The position numbers were made by a program, and so were the translations under genes. This document shows positions 21,614-31,777 of a stretch of DNA of 64,000 nt, piece by piece. The first letter of the stretch is position 1; each line of letters starts with the position of its first letter. Source of the DNA: Rhodothalassiaceae bacterium (GTDB taxonomy: Bacteria; Pseudomonadota; Alphaproteobacteria; Sphingomonadales; Rhodothalassiaceae); the NCBI GenBank assembly GCA_026004935.1, contig BPKC01000001.1:682001-746000 (forward strand), in the 5' to 3' direction. Below the pieces are notes generated by a model, which saw only the letters and a list, made by a program, of their open reading frames with translations, was not told the DNA's origin and did no database searches.

Positions 21614-22563
21614 GAGACGGCCTCCTTTCCGGCCGCCGCCGCTGAGGCGGCCGCCGGCCGCCGCGGGCGCAGGCCCATCAGATGGCAGATGGCGTAGACC
21701 AGCGGCGCGCGGTTCAGGGTGTAGAAGTGGAAGTGCCGCACGCCGCCGGCATAAAGCCGCGAGCACAGCTCGCCCGCCACGGTCGCCGCCACCAGCGCCC
21801 GCGTCTCGGGCCGGTCGTCGAGGCCCTCGAAGAGGTGATCCAGCCAGGCCGGCACGCTCGCCCCGCAGAAGGCCGCAAAGCGCTTCAGCTGTCCCACATG
21901 GCTCACCGGCAGGATCCCCGGGACGATCTCCATGGTGATCCCGAAGGCCCGCGCGTGATCGAGGAAACGGAAGAAGCGCTCGGGCTCGAAGAAGAACTGG
22001 GTGATGGCGCGCGTGGCCCCGGCATCCTGCTTGCGCTTCAGGTTTTCGAGATCGGCCGCCAGCGTCGGAGATTCGGGGTGGCGCTCGGGATAGGCGGCGA
22101 CCGAGATCTCGAAATCGGCGACCCGCTTCAGCCCCGCCACCAGCTCGGCCGCATTGGCGTAGCCGCCGGGCGTCGGACGGTAACGCTGGCCCCGTTCGGG
22201 CGGATCGCCCCGGAGCGCCACGATGTGGCGCACGCCGAGCGCCCAGTAGTCGCGGGCGATGGCGTCGATCTCGTCGCGCGTGGCATTCACGCAGGTCAGA
22301 TGCGCCGCCGGGGTGAGCGCGGTCTCCTTCAGGATCCGCTCGACCGTGCGATGCGTGCGCTCGCGCGTCGAGCCGCCCGCCCCGTAGGTCACCGAGACGA
22401 AGCGGGGTCCGAGCGGGGCGAGCGTCGTGATCGCCTCCCAGAGCTGGTCCTCCATCGCCGGCGTCTTCGGCGGGAAGAACTCGAAGGACACCGTGATGTC
22501 GCCGCCGATCCCGGCGAACAGCGACGGCGCGAAGGCGCGGGGGTTGTAGACGGGTGCGGGCAT
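21610..22563 (-). CDS. metF: 5,10-methylenetetrahydrofolate reductase
   Basis: Flavoprotein that makes methyl-tetrahydrofolate for methionine synthase. The TIM-barrel hallmarks are [12 protein letters not shown] at the start (catalytic Glu), [14 protein letters not shown], then [15 protein letters not shown] and [14 protein letters not shown]. The length is 317 residues. The ATG at 22563 overlaps the upstream stop by one base, and its own stop overlaps the start of the metH half-gene by four, so three genes are translationally coupled. Confidence 0.96.
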
Positions 22564-23543
22564 CAGGCGGCGGCCTCCGCTCTCGACCGGCGCGCGGGAG
22601 CCCGCGATCCGGGCTTCTCGAGCAGCCACAGGGTGACCGTCAGCTCGCCGCCTTCGAGATGCTCGATCGCCGCGGGCCTGAGACCGCACTGGCGGCCCCA
22701 GCCGTCGACCTCCGCGTCCGCGAAGCCGAGCCGGCGGTGCTGATGCTCCTCGCGCAGAAACTCCTTGTCGTGGGGGGCGAAGTCCACGACGACGATGCGC
22801 CCGCCCGGGCGCGCGACGCGGGCGGCCTCGCGCAGGGCGGCGGCCGGATCGTCCGCGAAATGCAGCACCTGATGGAAGACGACGAGATCGAAGCTGTCGT
22901 TCGGGACCGGGACGTCATACATGTCGCCGAGCCGCACCTGGCAGTGGCCGAAGTCGCGCGCGGCCAGTGTCGCGCGGGCCACCGTCAGCATCTCCTGGGA
23001 GAGATCGATGCCGAGGCCGCGCTTGATGTGCGGGGCGAAGATCTCGAGGATGCGGCCGGTGCCGGTGCCGATGTCGAGCAGATCGTCGACCGGCGCGTCA
23101 TCCAGCAGCTTCAGCAGCCGCGCCTCCACCCGCTCCTCCGGCACGTAGAGCGAGCGGATGCGGTTCCAGTGCGGCGCGTGCCGGCGGAAGTAGGCCGCCG
23201 CCTCCTGCGCACGCTGGCGGCGCACCTCGGCGAGGCGCTCGAGATCGCGCTGATGCTCGAGGTCGTCCTCGGGAATGAGATCGACGATCGTGCGCGCGAG
23301 ATCCGCGGCCGGCCCCTGCTCCTGCAGCCGGTAGAAGACCCAGGCGCCCTCGCGGAAGCGGTCGAGGAGGCCGGCTTCGGTCAGCAGCCGCAGATGCCGC
23401 GAGACCCGCGGCTGGCTCTGGCGCAGGATCTGGGTGAGCTCGGTGACCGTGAGCTCCCCGTGGCCGAGAAGCCCCAGTATCCTCAGACGCGTCGGCTCGC
23501 CCGCCGCCTTCAGTGCCGCCAGCAGTCGCTCCATGCCCGTCAT
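22563..23543 (-). CDS. ArsR-family regulator fused to an SAM-dependent methyltransferase domain (SahR-like)
   Basis: Residues 1-90 are an ArsR winged helix (EPTRLRILGLL, QSQPRVSRHLRLLTEAGLL). Residues about 130-310 form a class I methyltransferase fold with DDLLDIGTGTGRILEIFAP (SAM motif I) and FDLVVFHQVLHFADD. This fusion is regularly found ahead of metF/metH in alphaproteobacteria and is thought to sense S-adenosylhomocysteine or SAM. The ATG at 23543 has GGGAG five bases upstream; the longer open frame runs through the promoter. A palindrome overlapping the -10 box suggests autorepression of the methionine operon. Confidence 0.9.
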   Translation of the reverse strand: MTGMERLLAALKAAGEPTRLRILGLLGHGELTVTELTQILRQSQPRVSRHLRLLTEAGLLDRFREGAWVFYRLQEQGPAADLARTIVDLIPEDDLEHQRDLERLAEVRRQRAQEAAAYFRRHAPHWNRIRSLYVPEERVEARLLKLLDDAPVDDLLDIGTGTGRILEIFAPHIKRGLGIDLSQEMLTVARATLAARDFGHCQVRLGDMYDVPVPNDSFDLVVFHQVLHFADDPAAALREAARVARPGGRIVVVDFAPHDKEFLREEHQHRRLGFADAEVDGWGRQCGLRPAAIEHLEGGELTVTLWLLEKPGSRAPARRSRAEAAA

Positions 23544-23605
23544 GCGCTCCCGTCCTGCCGTCGCCGGCCGGCCGGGACCGGCCCCGGCGGCCATTGCGAT
23601 CTCAT

Positions 23606-23637
23606 ATAAACATATCTTTATGTCTCGTAAACGGCAA
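23606..23637 (-). promoter_or_regulatory. Promoter with overlapping ArsR-type operator, methionine operon
   Basis: ATAAACATATCTTTAT (23606-23621) is a palindrome with 14 of 16 bases matching, AT-rich in a GC-rich region. On the minus strand TTGCCG (23637-23632), 17 bases, then TATGTT (23614-23609) form a plausible -35/-10 pair whose -10 lies inside the palindrome. Binding of the ArsR-like protein encoded 63 bases downstream would block the promoter. Confidence 0.65.
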
Positions 23638-23889
23638 AATGGGGCGGATGGAAAACGGATGGCGGCGCGGCGCGTCCGGCGCGGGCACGGCGCCGGCGGC
23701 GCCTGCGCCCGTTGAGCCGGCACGGTCCGCGAGGGGCCGTGCCGGGCGGCGGGACGGCCACATGCGCCATCGCCTTCTTCGCCCTTCGCCTTTACCCTGC
23801 GCGCGGCGTGATGCTAAGGCCTGATGCTGCGGGCCGGATCCGGGCGGCGGCGGGCCCGGGTGCCCCGGGATCGGGAAGGACGGGTGGCG

Positions 23890-24873
23890 ATGGGGAAATC
23901 CCTTCGGAATGCGAGGCGGCCGCGTCCGTCGGCGCCGGTGGTATGGGCATGCGTCGTCGCGGTGGCGTCCATGCTTGCGGGCTGCGCCGGCACGCCCAAG
24001 CCCGATGCCGCGGCGCGCGCGCGCGCGAGGGTCGAGGAGGCGCGCGCCCCGGCGGACGGCATCCGCCGCATCGATCCCTTCGAGTCCTGGAACCGCCGGG
24101 TCTTCAAGGTGAACATGGTGCTCGACCGGTATCTGATGCGCCCCGTCGCCTGGGTCTACCGCACCGTGCTGCCGGATTTCCTCGAGCGGATGATCTCGAA
24201 CGGCTTCGCGAATGCCGGCATGCCGCTGGTCTTCGCCAACACCCTGCTGCAGGGAGACCTGAAGCGCTCGGGCCAGGCGCTGGGGCGGTTTCTCGTGAAT
24301 TCGACCCTCGGGATCGCGGGGGTGGCGGATCCGGCGAGCGAGATGGGCATCCCGAAGGTGGACGAGGATTTCGGCCAGACGCTGGCGGTGTGGGGCGTGA
24401 AGGAGGGGCCGTATCTGGTGCTGCCCTTCCTCGGGCCCTCGAATCCCCGCGACGCGGTGGGCTTTGCCGTCGACGCCGTCGCCGATCCCTTCATGATCGG
24501 CATGGACAAGCTGGATGTGCACAATCTCCAGCTCTCGCTATCGCTCGGCAACGTCGTCGAGGCCCGCGCGCGGCACTGGGACGATGTCAACACCCTGCTG
24601 GAGGCGACCGATCCTTATGCGCTGGCGCGGTCCGCCTACCGCCAGCGCCGGGCCTATCTCATCAGCAACGGCAGGGCCGTGCAGAGCGAGGAGGAGAGCA
24701 TCTTCGAGGACGAGTTCGAGGAGCCGCCGCCCGAATCGGGCGGTCCCTCCGCGTCATCGTCTTCGCCCGATGCCGCGACCCGCGTGCTCGCCGACCCGCT
24801 CGGCCATCTCAGCGCCCCCCGGCCCGCCGGCGACGACGCGCTGCTGCTGCCCGGCGCCGTTCGGCCGAGGTGA
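23890..24873 (+). CDS. mlaA: MlaA/VacJ-family outer-membrane lipoprotein
   Basis: Component of the Mla pathway that removes misplaced phospholipids from the outer leaflet. A signal sequence ends in the lipobox MLAGC (Cys near residue 35). The MlaA domain shows DPFESWNRRVFKVN, NVVFAN-like VFANTLLQGD, RFLVNSTLGIAGVADPAS and VKEGPYLVLPFLGPSN. The acidic Ser-rich C-terminal tail (about 70 residues) is an extension. I chose the ATG at 23890 because the signal peptide follows at once; the frame is open to 23824. It is divergent from the methionine operon. The other mla genes are not in the window. Confidence 0.93.
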   Translation: MGKSLRNARRPRPSAPVVWACVVAVASMLAGCAGTPKPDAAARARARVEEARAPADGIRRIDPFESWNRRVFKVNMVLDRYLMRPVAWVYRTVLPDFLERMISNGFANAGMPLVFANTLLQGDLKRSGQALGRFLVNSTLGIAGVADPASEMGIPKVDEDFGQTLAVWGVKEGPYLVLPFLGPSNPRDAVGFAVDAVADPFMIGMDKLDVHNLQLSLSLGNVVEARARHWDDVNTLLEATDPYALARSAYRQRRAYLISNGRAVQSEEESIFEDEFEEPPPESGGPSASSSSPDAATRVLADPLGHLSAPRPAGDDALLLPGAVRPR

Positions 24874-25085
24874 GGGGACCGAGCCCTCGCGGTGCGGCGG
24901 TCGGTCGCGGTGTGGCTTTCAGGTAACACCGCGCCGAAAAAAGCGGATGGCCAGACGGTTTCCCCTTACGCGCCCATCCACCGTGCGGATATGATCTCGC
25001 CTACGCAGGTGCTTCGGCACAGGGGGCGGCGCCGTGGAGGCGCCGGGCGCACGTCACGCACATGCAGAAAGAGGGAGCTCAAGCG

Positions 25086-28028
25086 ATGAGGAAGGCGACA
25101 TCACCCTATCTGGCCACCGCCAGTCTGCTGGCGCTGCTGATGGGTGCACCCGCACTCGCCCAGCAGGCGGCACCCCAAAGCGACAACCAGGCTGTCGAAG
25201 AGATCGAGGAGGTCGTGGTCACCGGTTCGCGCATCCGGCGTTCGCCGCTGGAGGTGCCGCAGCCGATCCTGAACTACTCCTCAGAGGACATCGCCAAGAC
25301 CGGGCAGGCCTCCCTCGGCGAGTTCCTGCAGAGGCTGCCGATTGCGGGGTCGGCCATCAACCGCGCCAACAACTCCAGCGGCAACCTCGGCTTTCCGCCC
25401 GACGGCGGCGGCATCGGCGCGGGCGCGAGCGAGATCGACCTGCGCTATCTCGGTTCCAAGCGCACGCTCGTGCTGGTCGATGGCAAGCGCTGGGTGAAGG
25501 GCTCGTCGGCTTCCGGCGTCTCGGGGGCGGTGGATCTCAACACCATTCCGGTCAATGTGATCGACCGCATCGAGATCCTGCAGGACGGGGCCTCCACCAT
25601 CTACGGCTCGGATGCCATCGGCGGCGTCGTCAACATCATCACGAAGAACGCCTACGAGGGCTTCGACGTCAGCGCCTATGGCGGCACCTTCCTCAACAAG
25701 GGTGACGGCACGACGCAGGAGTACACCTTCCGCTGGGGCGCCCAGACGGAGACGACCCGCGTCATGCTGGCGGCGAGCTTCACCGACCAGGGCAAGGTGT
25801 TCGCCGGCGACCGCAAGATCTCGCAATTTCCGATTGCGGGTGTCTCCGACGGCAGTGGCGGCTCTTCCGCCACCCCGCAGGGGCGGTTCATCTTCTTCGA
25901 TCCGCGCGTGGGCGAGGTCTTCTCGATCACGCTCAACGACGGCGTGCTGAATGACGGGGTGACGAAGCCGGTCTTCGATCCCAATGATCTTGCGAACAGC
26001 GACTTCCACCCCTTCACCACCGCGGACCGGTTCAACTTCCAGCCGTTCAACCTGCTGCTCACCCCGAACAAGCGGGTGAACATCTTCGGCAAGGCGGAGG
26101 TGGATCTGGCCGACAACATCACCTTCCGCGGCGTGGCCGCCTACAACAACCGCCGTTCGGTGAACCAGGCCGCGCCGGTGCCGCTGTTCCTCGGCTCGGA
26201 TGCGGGCTCGGGCTTCTTCCTCGACAACGTGTTCATCCCCGCCGATCATCCCTTCAACCCCTTCGGGATCGACCTCAACGGCGGCGGCGATGACCCGAAC
26301 CTGATCCTGCTCGCACGCCGGCCCATCGAGGCGGGGCCGCGCATCTTCCGCCAGAATGTCGACACCTGGCTGCTGTCGGGCACGGTGGAGGGCGAGCTGG
26401 AAGTGGCCGAGCGCCCGGTGTACTGGGACGTCAACGTGACCTGGGCGCAGAACAACGCGGTCCAGCGCTTCTTCAACAACATCAACGCGCGCCGGCTGGC
26501 GATCGCGCTGGGCCCGGTGGACCGCTGCCTTGCCGAGCCCGGCTGCGTGCCCTTCAACATCTTCGGCGGCCAGGGCCCGGACGGCAAGGGCTCGATCACC
26601 CAGGAGATGCTCGACTACGTCCGCTTCACCCAGCAGGACACGAGCCGGCAGGAGTTCTTCGACGTCACCGTGAACGTCTCGGGTGACGCGATTGATCTGC
26701 CGGCGGGACCGCTGGGCTACGCTTTCGGCTACGAGCACAGGAAGGAAACGGGCTTCTTCCAGCCCGATGCCGCCGTGATCGCCGGCGAGACCGCGGACGT
26801 GCCGGCCTCGCCCACCGCCGGCGGCTTCAACGTCGATGAGGTCTATGGCGAGATCAACGTCCCGCTCGTCGCCGATGCGCCGTTTGCGCGGCTTTTCGAG
26901 GTCTCCGGCAGCTTCCGCGTCTCCGACTACAACACCTCGGGCTCCGAGACCGTCTTCAAGGCCGGCGGCAACTGGCGGGTGAACGACGATCTGCTCATCC
27001 GCGGCGCCTGGTCGGAGGGCTTCCGCGCGCCGGGCATCGGTGAGCTGTTCAACACCGGCTCGCGCTTCGACTCGACGATCAACGACCCCTGCTCGAACGC
27101 GACCGGCCAGACCGCGCAGAACTGCGCCCAGCTCGGGGTGCCTTCGGGCTTCGTCCAGATCAACCCGCAGATCAGCGTCCAGACGGGCGGCAACCCGAAT
27201 CTCGAGCCCGAGACCTCCGACACCTGGACCGCGGGCTTCGCCTACAGCCCGAGCTGGCTCGAAGGCGGGGTGATCGAGAGCGCCGTGATCGAGGCCAACT
27301 ACTACAACATCGACCTCAAGAACGCGATCCAGGCGCTGAACGCCCAGGAGCAGCTCAACAACTGCGTGGCGACCCTGGATCCCGCCTTCTGCAACGGCAT
27401 CGTCCGCGGGCCGGGTGGTTCGATCATCGCCTTTGCCAACCAGCTCACCAACATCGGCCGGATCAAGACGGACGGGATCGACTGGTCGGTCGTGCTGACG
27501 ACGCGTCAGTACGATGTCGGCCAGTTCAGGGTGACCTGGCACAACACCTGGCTCAACAGCTACAAGGAGTTCACGCCGGGGCCGGGTGGCGTGCTGATCA
27601 AGAACGAGAGGGCCGGCACGGAGCTCGGCTCGCCGGAGCGCGGCTTCATCGAGTACAAGTCGACCCTGGCGCTCGACTGGTTCTGGCGCGAGTTCTCGGT
27701 CAACTTCATCCTGCGCTACATGAGCTCGCTCACCGAAGTCTGCGGCGGCAGCCTCCACGACTTCGGCAAGCAGGACCTGTGCAGCAACCCGGGGCCGAGC
27801 TCGGATGACCCCGGCACCAACAAGATCGGTGACCGGCTCTACGCCGATCTCGCGATCAACTGGTCGCCGGAGTATCTGGGCGGCAGCTGGACGCTGACCG
27901 TCGGCGTCAACAATCTCTTCGACACCTCGACGCCTCTGTGCTTCAGCTGCGACCTCAACAGCTTCGACGGGACGCTCTATCCGATCCCGGGGCCCTTCGG
28001 CTTCGTGCGCCTGACCTATCGGCGCTGA
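25086..28028 (+). CDS. TonB-dependent outer-membrane receptor (first of three)
   Basis: The signal peptide (about 1-27, ending ALAQQ) is followed by a TonB-box-like [15 protein letters not shown]. The plug domain contains the usual [16 protein letters not shown] and [17 protein letters not shown], and a 22-strand barrel ends in the aromatic/basic tail RLTYRR. The 980-residue length fits the family. The stretch [12 protein letters not shown] and a Cys-rich extracellular part ([14 protein letters not shown]) are visible. The ligand is unknown; no iron-uptake regulator or B12 gene lies beside it. A perfect palindrome 25 bases after the stop likely ends the transcript. Confidence 0.94.
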   Translation: MRKATSPYLATASLLALLMGAPALAQQAAPQSDNQAVEEIEEVVVTGSRIRRSPLEVPQPILNYSSEDIAKTGQASLGEFLQRLPIAGSAINRANNSSGNLGFPPDGGGIGAGASEIDLRYLGSKRTLVLVDGKRWVKGSSASGVSGAVDLNTIPVNVIDRIEILQDGASTIYGSDAIGGVVNIITKNAYEGFDVSAYGGTFLNKGDGTTQEYTFRWGAQTETTRVMLAASFTDQGKVFAGDRKISQFPIAGVSDGSGGSSATPQGRFIFFDPRVGEVFSITLNDGVLNDGVTKPVFDPNDLANSDFHPFTTADRFNFQPFNLLLTPNKRVNIFGKAEVDLADNITFRGVAAYNNRRSVNQAAPVPLFLGSDAGSGFFLDNVFIPADHPFNPFGIDLNGGGDDPNLILLARRPIEAGPRIFRQNVDTWLLSGTVEGELEVAERPVYWDVNVTWAQNNAVQRFFNNINARRLAIALGPVDRCLAEPGCVPFNIFGGQGPDGKGSITQEMLDYVRFTQQDTSRQEFFDVTVNVSGDAIDLPAGPLGYAFGYEHRKETGFFQPDAAVIAGETADVPASPTAGGFNVDEVYGEINVPLVADAPFARLFEVSGSFRVSDYNTSGSETVFKAGGNWRVNDDLLIRGAWSEGFRAPGIGELFNTGSRFDSTINDPCSNATGQTAQNCAQLGVPSGFVQINPQISVQTGGNPNLEPETSDTWTAGFAYSPSWLEGGVIESAVIEANYYNIDLKNAIQALNAQEQLNNCVATLDPAFCNGIVRGPGGSIIAFANQLTNIGRIKTDGIDWSVVLTTRQYDVGQFRVTWHNTWLNSYKEFTPGPGGVLIKNERAGTELGSPERGFIEYKSTLALDWFWREFSVNFILRYMSSLTEVCGGSLHDFGKQDLCSNPGPSSDDPGTNKIGDRLYADLAINWSPEYLGGSWTLTVGVNNLFDTSTPLCFSCDLNSFDGTLYPIPGPFGFVRLTYRR

Positions 28029-28052
28029 CGGACGGGCCGGGCGGAAACGATG

Positions 28053-28082
28053 GGACGGGGAGGGCCGCGGCCCTCCCCGTCC
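28053..28082. terminator. 30-bp perfect palindrome after the TonB receptor gene
   Basis: GGACGGGGAGGGCCG followed immediately by its exact reverse complement, 15-bp arms with no spacer, 25 bases after the stop codon. It would form a very stable hairpin in RNA. No T-run follows, so it may act as a rho-assisted or processing end rather than a classical intrinsic terminator. Confidence 0.6.
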
Positions 28083-28170
28083 TGCATCCGCCCCCTGCGC
28101 GCCTGCCGGAATTTCCTCGCCCGACGTGACCTTTGCGCAGGTCGGGCGGGGCGTGCTAGGCTGATGCGTG

Positions 28171-28680
28171 ATGGACGACGACGAACGGATCGATGGGTCT
28201 TCGCTCGGCGGCCGGCGCGTGCTGGGCTGGCGCGAATGGGTGGCGCTGCCCGGGCTCGGAATTCCGGCCATCAAGGCCAAGGTGGACACCGGCGCCCGCA
28301 CCTCGGCGCTGCACGCCTTCTTCGTCGAGACCTGGCGGGCGAGGGGCGGCGTGTGGATGGTGCGCTTCGGCGTCCATCCGCTCCAGCGTCTGAAGGATCC
28401 GGCGATCGTCTGCGAGGCGCGGCTCATCGACCGGCGCATCGTCTCGGATTCCGGCGGCCATCGGGAGCGGCGCTGCGTGATCGAGACGGATGTGTCGCTC
28501 GGCGGCGACAGCTGGCCGATCGAGGTGACGCTCACCGACCGGGACACGATGCGCTTCCGCATGCTGCTCGGCCGCACGGCGCTCAAGGGCCGCTTCATCG
28601 TCGATCCGGCGCGCTCCTACTGCATCGGCCGCCGGCCCGCGGTGATGCCCCAACTCCGGCAAGAGGGGGTCGAGGCATGA
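28171..28680 (+). CDS. retropepsin-like aspartic protease, RimB/ATP-dependent zinc protease family
   Basis: 169-residue protein with the single catalytic motif [13 protein letters not shown] (Asp-Thr-Gly) and a central hydrophobic [19 protein letters not shown]. This matches the PF05618 family, whose members sit beside rimK and are proposed to process polyglutamylated targets. Its stop overlaps the rimK start (ATGA). A GTG three bases earlier is an alternative start. Role in the cell is inferred from neighbours only. Confidence 0.85.
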   Translation: MDDDERIDGSSLGGRRVLGWREWVALPGLGIPAIKAKVDTGARTSALHAFFVETWRARGGVWMVRFGVHPLQRLKDPAIVCEARLIDRRIVSDSGGHRERRCVIETDVSLGGDSWPIEVTLTDRDTMRFRMLLGRTALKGRFIVDPARSYCIGRRPAVMPQLRQEGVEA

Positions 28681-29582
28681 AGATCGCACTGCTCGCCCGC
28701 AATCCCAATCTCTACTCCCATCGCCGGCTCGTCGAGGCGGCGGAGGCGCGCGGCCACGAGATCCGCGTGATCGACACGCTCAAGGTCTACATGAACATCA
28801 CCTCGCACCGGCCGCAGATGCGCTACCAGGGCAGGCCTCTCGACGGCTTCGACGCCGTGATCCCGCGCATCGGCGCATCCATCACCTTCTACGGGACGGC
28901 GGTGCTGCGGCAGTTCGAGGTGATGGGGGTGTATCCGCTCAACGAGTCGGTGGCGATCGCGCGCGCCCGCGACAAGCTGCGCAGCCTGCAGCTGCTGGCG
29001 CGCAAGGGCATCGGCCTGCCGGTGACCGCCTTCGCCCACGGCACCAAGCAGGCGGAGGACGTGATCGCGATGGTCGGCGGGCCGCCCGTCGTCATCAAGC
29101 TGCTGGAAGGCACCCAGGGCATCGGCGTCATCCTCGCCGAGACCATGCAGTCGGCCAAAAGCGTGATCGAGGCCTTCGCCGGCCTGAAGCAGAACATCCT
29201 CGTGCAGGAATACATCAAGGAGGCGGCGGGCTCGGACATCCGCTGCTTCGTCATCGGCGGCAAGGTGGTGGCCTCCATCATCCGCCGCGGCCGCAGCGAC
29301 GACTTCCGCTCCAACCTCCACCGCGGCGGCTCGGCGGAGCCGGTGCGGATCACGCCCGAGGAGCGCTCGACCGCCGTGCGCGCGGCGCGGGCCATGGGGC
29401 TCAACGTCTGCGGCGTCGACATCCTGCGTTCCAACCACGGCCCGGTGGTGATGGAGGTCAACTCCTCGCCGGGTCTGGAGGGGATCGAGACCGCCACGGG
29501 CAAGGACATCGCCGGCATGATCATCCGCTTCCTCGAGGAGAACGCGCGCCCGAACCGCACCCGCACGAAGGGCAAGGGCTGA
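28677..29582 (+). CDS. rimK: RimK-type ATP-grasp alpha-L-glutamate ligase
   Basis: Adds glutamate residues to a protein or small-molecule acceptor; in E. coli the target is ribosomal protein S6. ATP-grasp features are [17 protein letters not shown] at the start, [39 protein letters not shown] and [21 protein letters not shown]. The length of 301 residues is normal. It overlaps the protease gene and is followed after 3 bases by the deacylase-like gene, forming a three-gene unit. Confidence 0.94.
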   Translation: MKIALLARNPNLYSHRRLVEAAEARGHEIRVIDTLKVYMNITSHRPQMRYQGRPLDGFDAVIPRIGASITFYGTAVLRQFEVMGVYPLNESVAIARARDKLRSLQLLARKGIGLPVTAFAHGTKQAEDVIAMVGGPPVVIKLLEGTQGIGVILAETMQSAKSVIEAFAGLKQNILVQEYIKEAAGSDIRCFVIGGKVVASIIRRGRSDDFRSNLHRGGSAEPVRITPEERSTAVRAARAMGLNVCGVDILRSNHGPVVMEVNSSPGLEGIETATGKDIAGMIIRFLEENARPNRTRTKGKG

Positions 29583-29585
29583 TCC

Positions 29586-30635
29586 ATGGCGCGGAGCGGG
29601 CGCGGCGACTTCGTGATCGACGGCGAGCGCGTGCCCGCGGGCAGCCGGCGCAGCCTGCTGCTGCCGCTGCCGGCGCTGTCCACCTTCACCTCGATGGCGC
29701 TGCCGGTGCATGTCGTCCACGGCCGGCGCGAGGGCCCGGTGCTGTTCGTCTCGGCGGCGATCCACGGCGACGAGATCAACGGGGTGGAGATCATCCGGCG
29801 GCTCATCGCGCATCGGGCGCTGAAGAATCTCGCCGGCACGCTGATCCTGATCCCGATCGTCAACGTCTACGGCTTCGTCACCCATTCGCGCTATCTGCCC
29901 GACCGGCGCGACCTCAACCGCTCGTTTCCCGGTTCGCCCCACGGCTCGCTGGCGGCGCGGCTCGCCCACGCCTTCGTCGACAAGATCGTCTCGAAGGCGA
30001 GCCACGGCATCGATCTGCACACGGGCGGCATCAACCGGTTCAACCATCCGCACATCCGCGCGAGACTCGCGGATCCCGAAACCCTCGCGCTCGCCCGGGC
30101 CTTCGGCGCGCCGATCGTGATCGACGCCAATCTGCGCGACGGCTCGCTGCGCCAATACGCGGCGGACGCGGGCATCCGGATGCTGCTGTTCGAGGCCGGC
30201 GAGGCGCTGCGCTTCGACGAGCTGGCGATCCGCGCCGGGGTCGCGGGCGTCATCAATGTCATGGTCGCCCTCGGCATGATCTCGCCGCGCTACCGGCACC
30301 GGGCCGCCGAGCCGGTGATCGCGCGCCGCTCCCAGTGGGTGCGCGCGCCGCAGAGCGGAATCCTGCGCATGTTCGCCCGGGTTGCGGACCCGGTGGAAAA
30401 GGGCGGCGTGCTCGGCGTGATCGCCGATCCCTTCGGCGCCAATGCGGCCGAGGTGCGTGCGCCCGCCAAGGGGCTCATCGCCGGCCGCACCCAGCTTCCG
30501 GTCGTCAACGAGGGCGATGCGCTCTTTCATGTCGCCGAGCTCGAGGATGTCGAGCAGGCGGTGAGCGAAACCGAGGCCTTCCTCACCAATCTCGAGGGCC
30601 TCGGGCCCGGCGACTATCCGCTCGAGCCCGTGTGA
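29586..30635 (+). CDS. succinylglutamate desuccinylase/aspartoacylase-family zinc hydrolase
   Basis: Zinc carboxypeptidase fold of the AstE/AspA type. Ligands are in VSAAIHGDEINGVEI (HxxE), and the third zinc His is in GIDLHTGG. The catalytic Glu is probably within LLFEAGEALRF. A C-terminal beta-rich domain (from about residue 255) resembles that of AstE-like proteins. The length is 349 residues. Placed directly behind a RimK ligase and a RimB-like protease, it could cleave glutamyl adducts rather than work in arginine breakdown; no ast genes are present. Confidence 0.88.
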   Translation: MARSGRGDFVIDGERVPAGSRRSLLLPLPALSTFTSMALPVHVVHGRREGPVLFVSAAIHGDEINGVEIIRRLIAHRALKNLAGTLILIPIVNVYGFVTHSRYLPDRRDLNRSFPGSPHGSLAARLAHAFVDKIVSKASHGIDLHTGGINRFNHPHIRARLADPETLALARAFGAPIVIDANLRDGSLRQYAADAGIRMLLFEAGEALRFDELAIRAGVAGVINVMVALGMISPRYRHRAAEPVIARRSQWVRAPQSGILRMFARVADPVEKGGVLGVIADPFGANAAEVRAPAKGLIAGRTQLPVVNEGDALFHVAELEDVEQAVSETEAFLTNLEGLGPGDYPLEPV

Positions 30636-30659
30636 GGGCAGGCTCGCCCCGTCCTGGGA

Positions 30660-30848
30660 TCAGTCGTCCGCCCCGGGACCATCGCCGCTCGGCCCGGCGG
30701 CGGCCGATGCCACTTTCCACCGCATCCGCCACGTGAGCCGCTGGGCATCCTGGGCCTTCAGTTCGACGCGATACGCCCGCTCGAGCTGAATGGCCTGGGT
30801 CAGGCGATGGGCGAGATCGGTGACGGGGATGTCTGCAAGTTCCGGCAT
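30660..30848 (-). CDS. small hypothetical protein, 62 residues
   Basis: Short ORF starting at an ATG with AAAGGAA about eight bases upstream, 32 bases behind the lipoprotein gene on the same strand. The first 45 residues look helical and charged (HRLTQAIQLERAYRVELKAQD), then an Ala/Gly/Pro-rich acidic tail. I recognise no family. The ribosome site and spacing favour a real gene. Confidence 0.45.
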   Translation of the reverse strand: MPELADIPVTDLAHRLTQAIQLERAYRVELKAQDAQRLTWRMRWKVASAAAGPSGDGPGADD

Positions 30849-30880
30849 GGTCGATTCCTTTCGAGCGTTTGCGGGACGGA

Positions 30881-31777
30881 TCAGCCGCCCCGGCAGGCGG
30901 GATTCGCGTTCAGCGCCTCATAGGCCTGCCTGCGCCGATCCGCGTATTCGGCCGCGGTCAGCAGCAGAAGGGGCGACAGCTCCCGCGCCTCGGCCCAGGC
31001 CACGAAGGCGTCCTGACAGGCTGGCGCACGGCCGATGAGTCCTTCGAGCGCATGGCTGTGGACGTCCGGCGCGTAGTGGCCGACCGCCAGGCTTTCCTTC
31101 GCCGTCGCCTGGTAGTCCGGTGCGACCCGTGGCGCGAGCGCCTCCGCGGCGTCGCCGGTCGCAAAGAACTGGTCGAGGGCCATGCCGGTGTCCTGGATCG
31201 TCCGGCCGACATGGGGGCCGACCTTGATGCTGGCGAGCACGGGCGGATAGATGTCCGGTCCGTCTGCGCGCGTCTGCACGGGGATGCGGGAATATTCGAT
31301 GCGCTTGTAGCCGAGCGTGCCGCTCTGGGGACCCGCCGGGCCGAAACCGAGCTGCAGGCCGAAGAAGGTCGCGGTGCCGAAGAACATGGAGCGCCGCTTG
31401 CCTGCGAGGACATTGCTGTCGGTGGGTGCACCGCCGGCGACGATGCGCGCGGCATCGCCGGTCGCATAGAGCTGGCGGATCTCCGGCCGGAAGACGTTGA
31501 GATTGGATTCGAGCTTGGCGAAGACGGGCGGCAGCGCACCTTCCTGATAGGCCGGCCCGAACACCCCCTCCAGCCGGCCGTAGCCGATGCTCGTGGACTG
31601 GGTGCGGCTGTCGGCATCGAGGCCGACGACCGTGGAGGTGACGAAGCTGACCCGGTCGGTGCTGGAGCAGCCCGCGGCGAGCAGCGCAAGAACGGCGGCG
31701 GCTCCCGCACCCCGGCTAATCCTCCGGACGCTCGCGCGGCGGCGGGCAGTGCGCGGGTTGAAGAGGCGGTCCATCAT
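30881..31777 (-). CDS. lipoprotein of unknown function, 298 residues
   Basis: Starts MMDRLFNPRTARRR, then a hydrophobic stretch ending in the lipobox LLAAGCSS near residue 35, so the mature protein is probably acylated and envelope-bound. The body has repeated motifs reading LYATGDAARIVAG and FFATGDAAEALAP, which may be an internal duplication. LGYKRIEYSRIP and KVGPHVGRTIQDTG are further features. No family is recognised. It overlaps the end of another lipoprotein gene upstream by 62 bases, in a different frame. Confidence 0.65.
   Translation of the reverse strand: MMDRLFNPRTARRRASVRRISRGAGAAAVLALLAAGCSSTDRVSFVTSTVVGLDADSRTQSTSIGYGRLEGVFGPAYQEGALPPVFAKLESNLNVFRPEIRQLYATGDAARIVAGGAPTDSNVLAGKRRSMFFGTATFFGLQLGFGPAGPQSGTLGYKRIEYSRIPVQTRADGPDIYPPVLASIKVGPHVGRTIQDTGMALDQFFATGDAAEALAPRVAPDYQATAKESLAVGHYAPDVHSHALEGLIGRAPACQDAFVAWAEARELSPLLLLTAAEYADRRRQAYEALNANPACRGG

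Noticed and set aside
22563-23890. SAM/SAH or cobalamin riboswitch before the methionine operon
   Set aside because: The leader is only about 60 bases and holds an operator-like palindrome; there is no room or motif for a riboswitch.
25281-28598. 1105-residue minus-strand ORF opposite the TonB receptor
   Set aside because: Antisense shadow spanning two real plus-strand genes and an intergenic palindrome.
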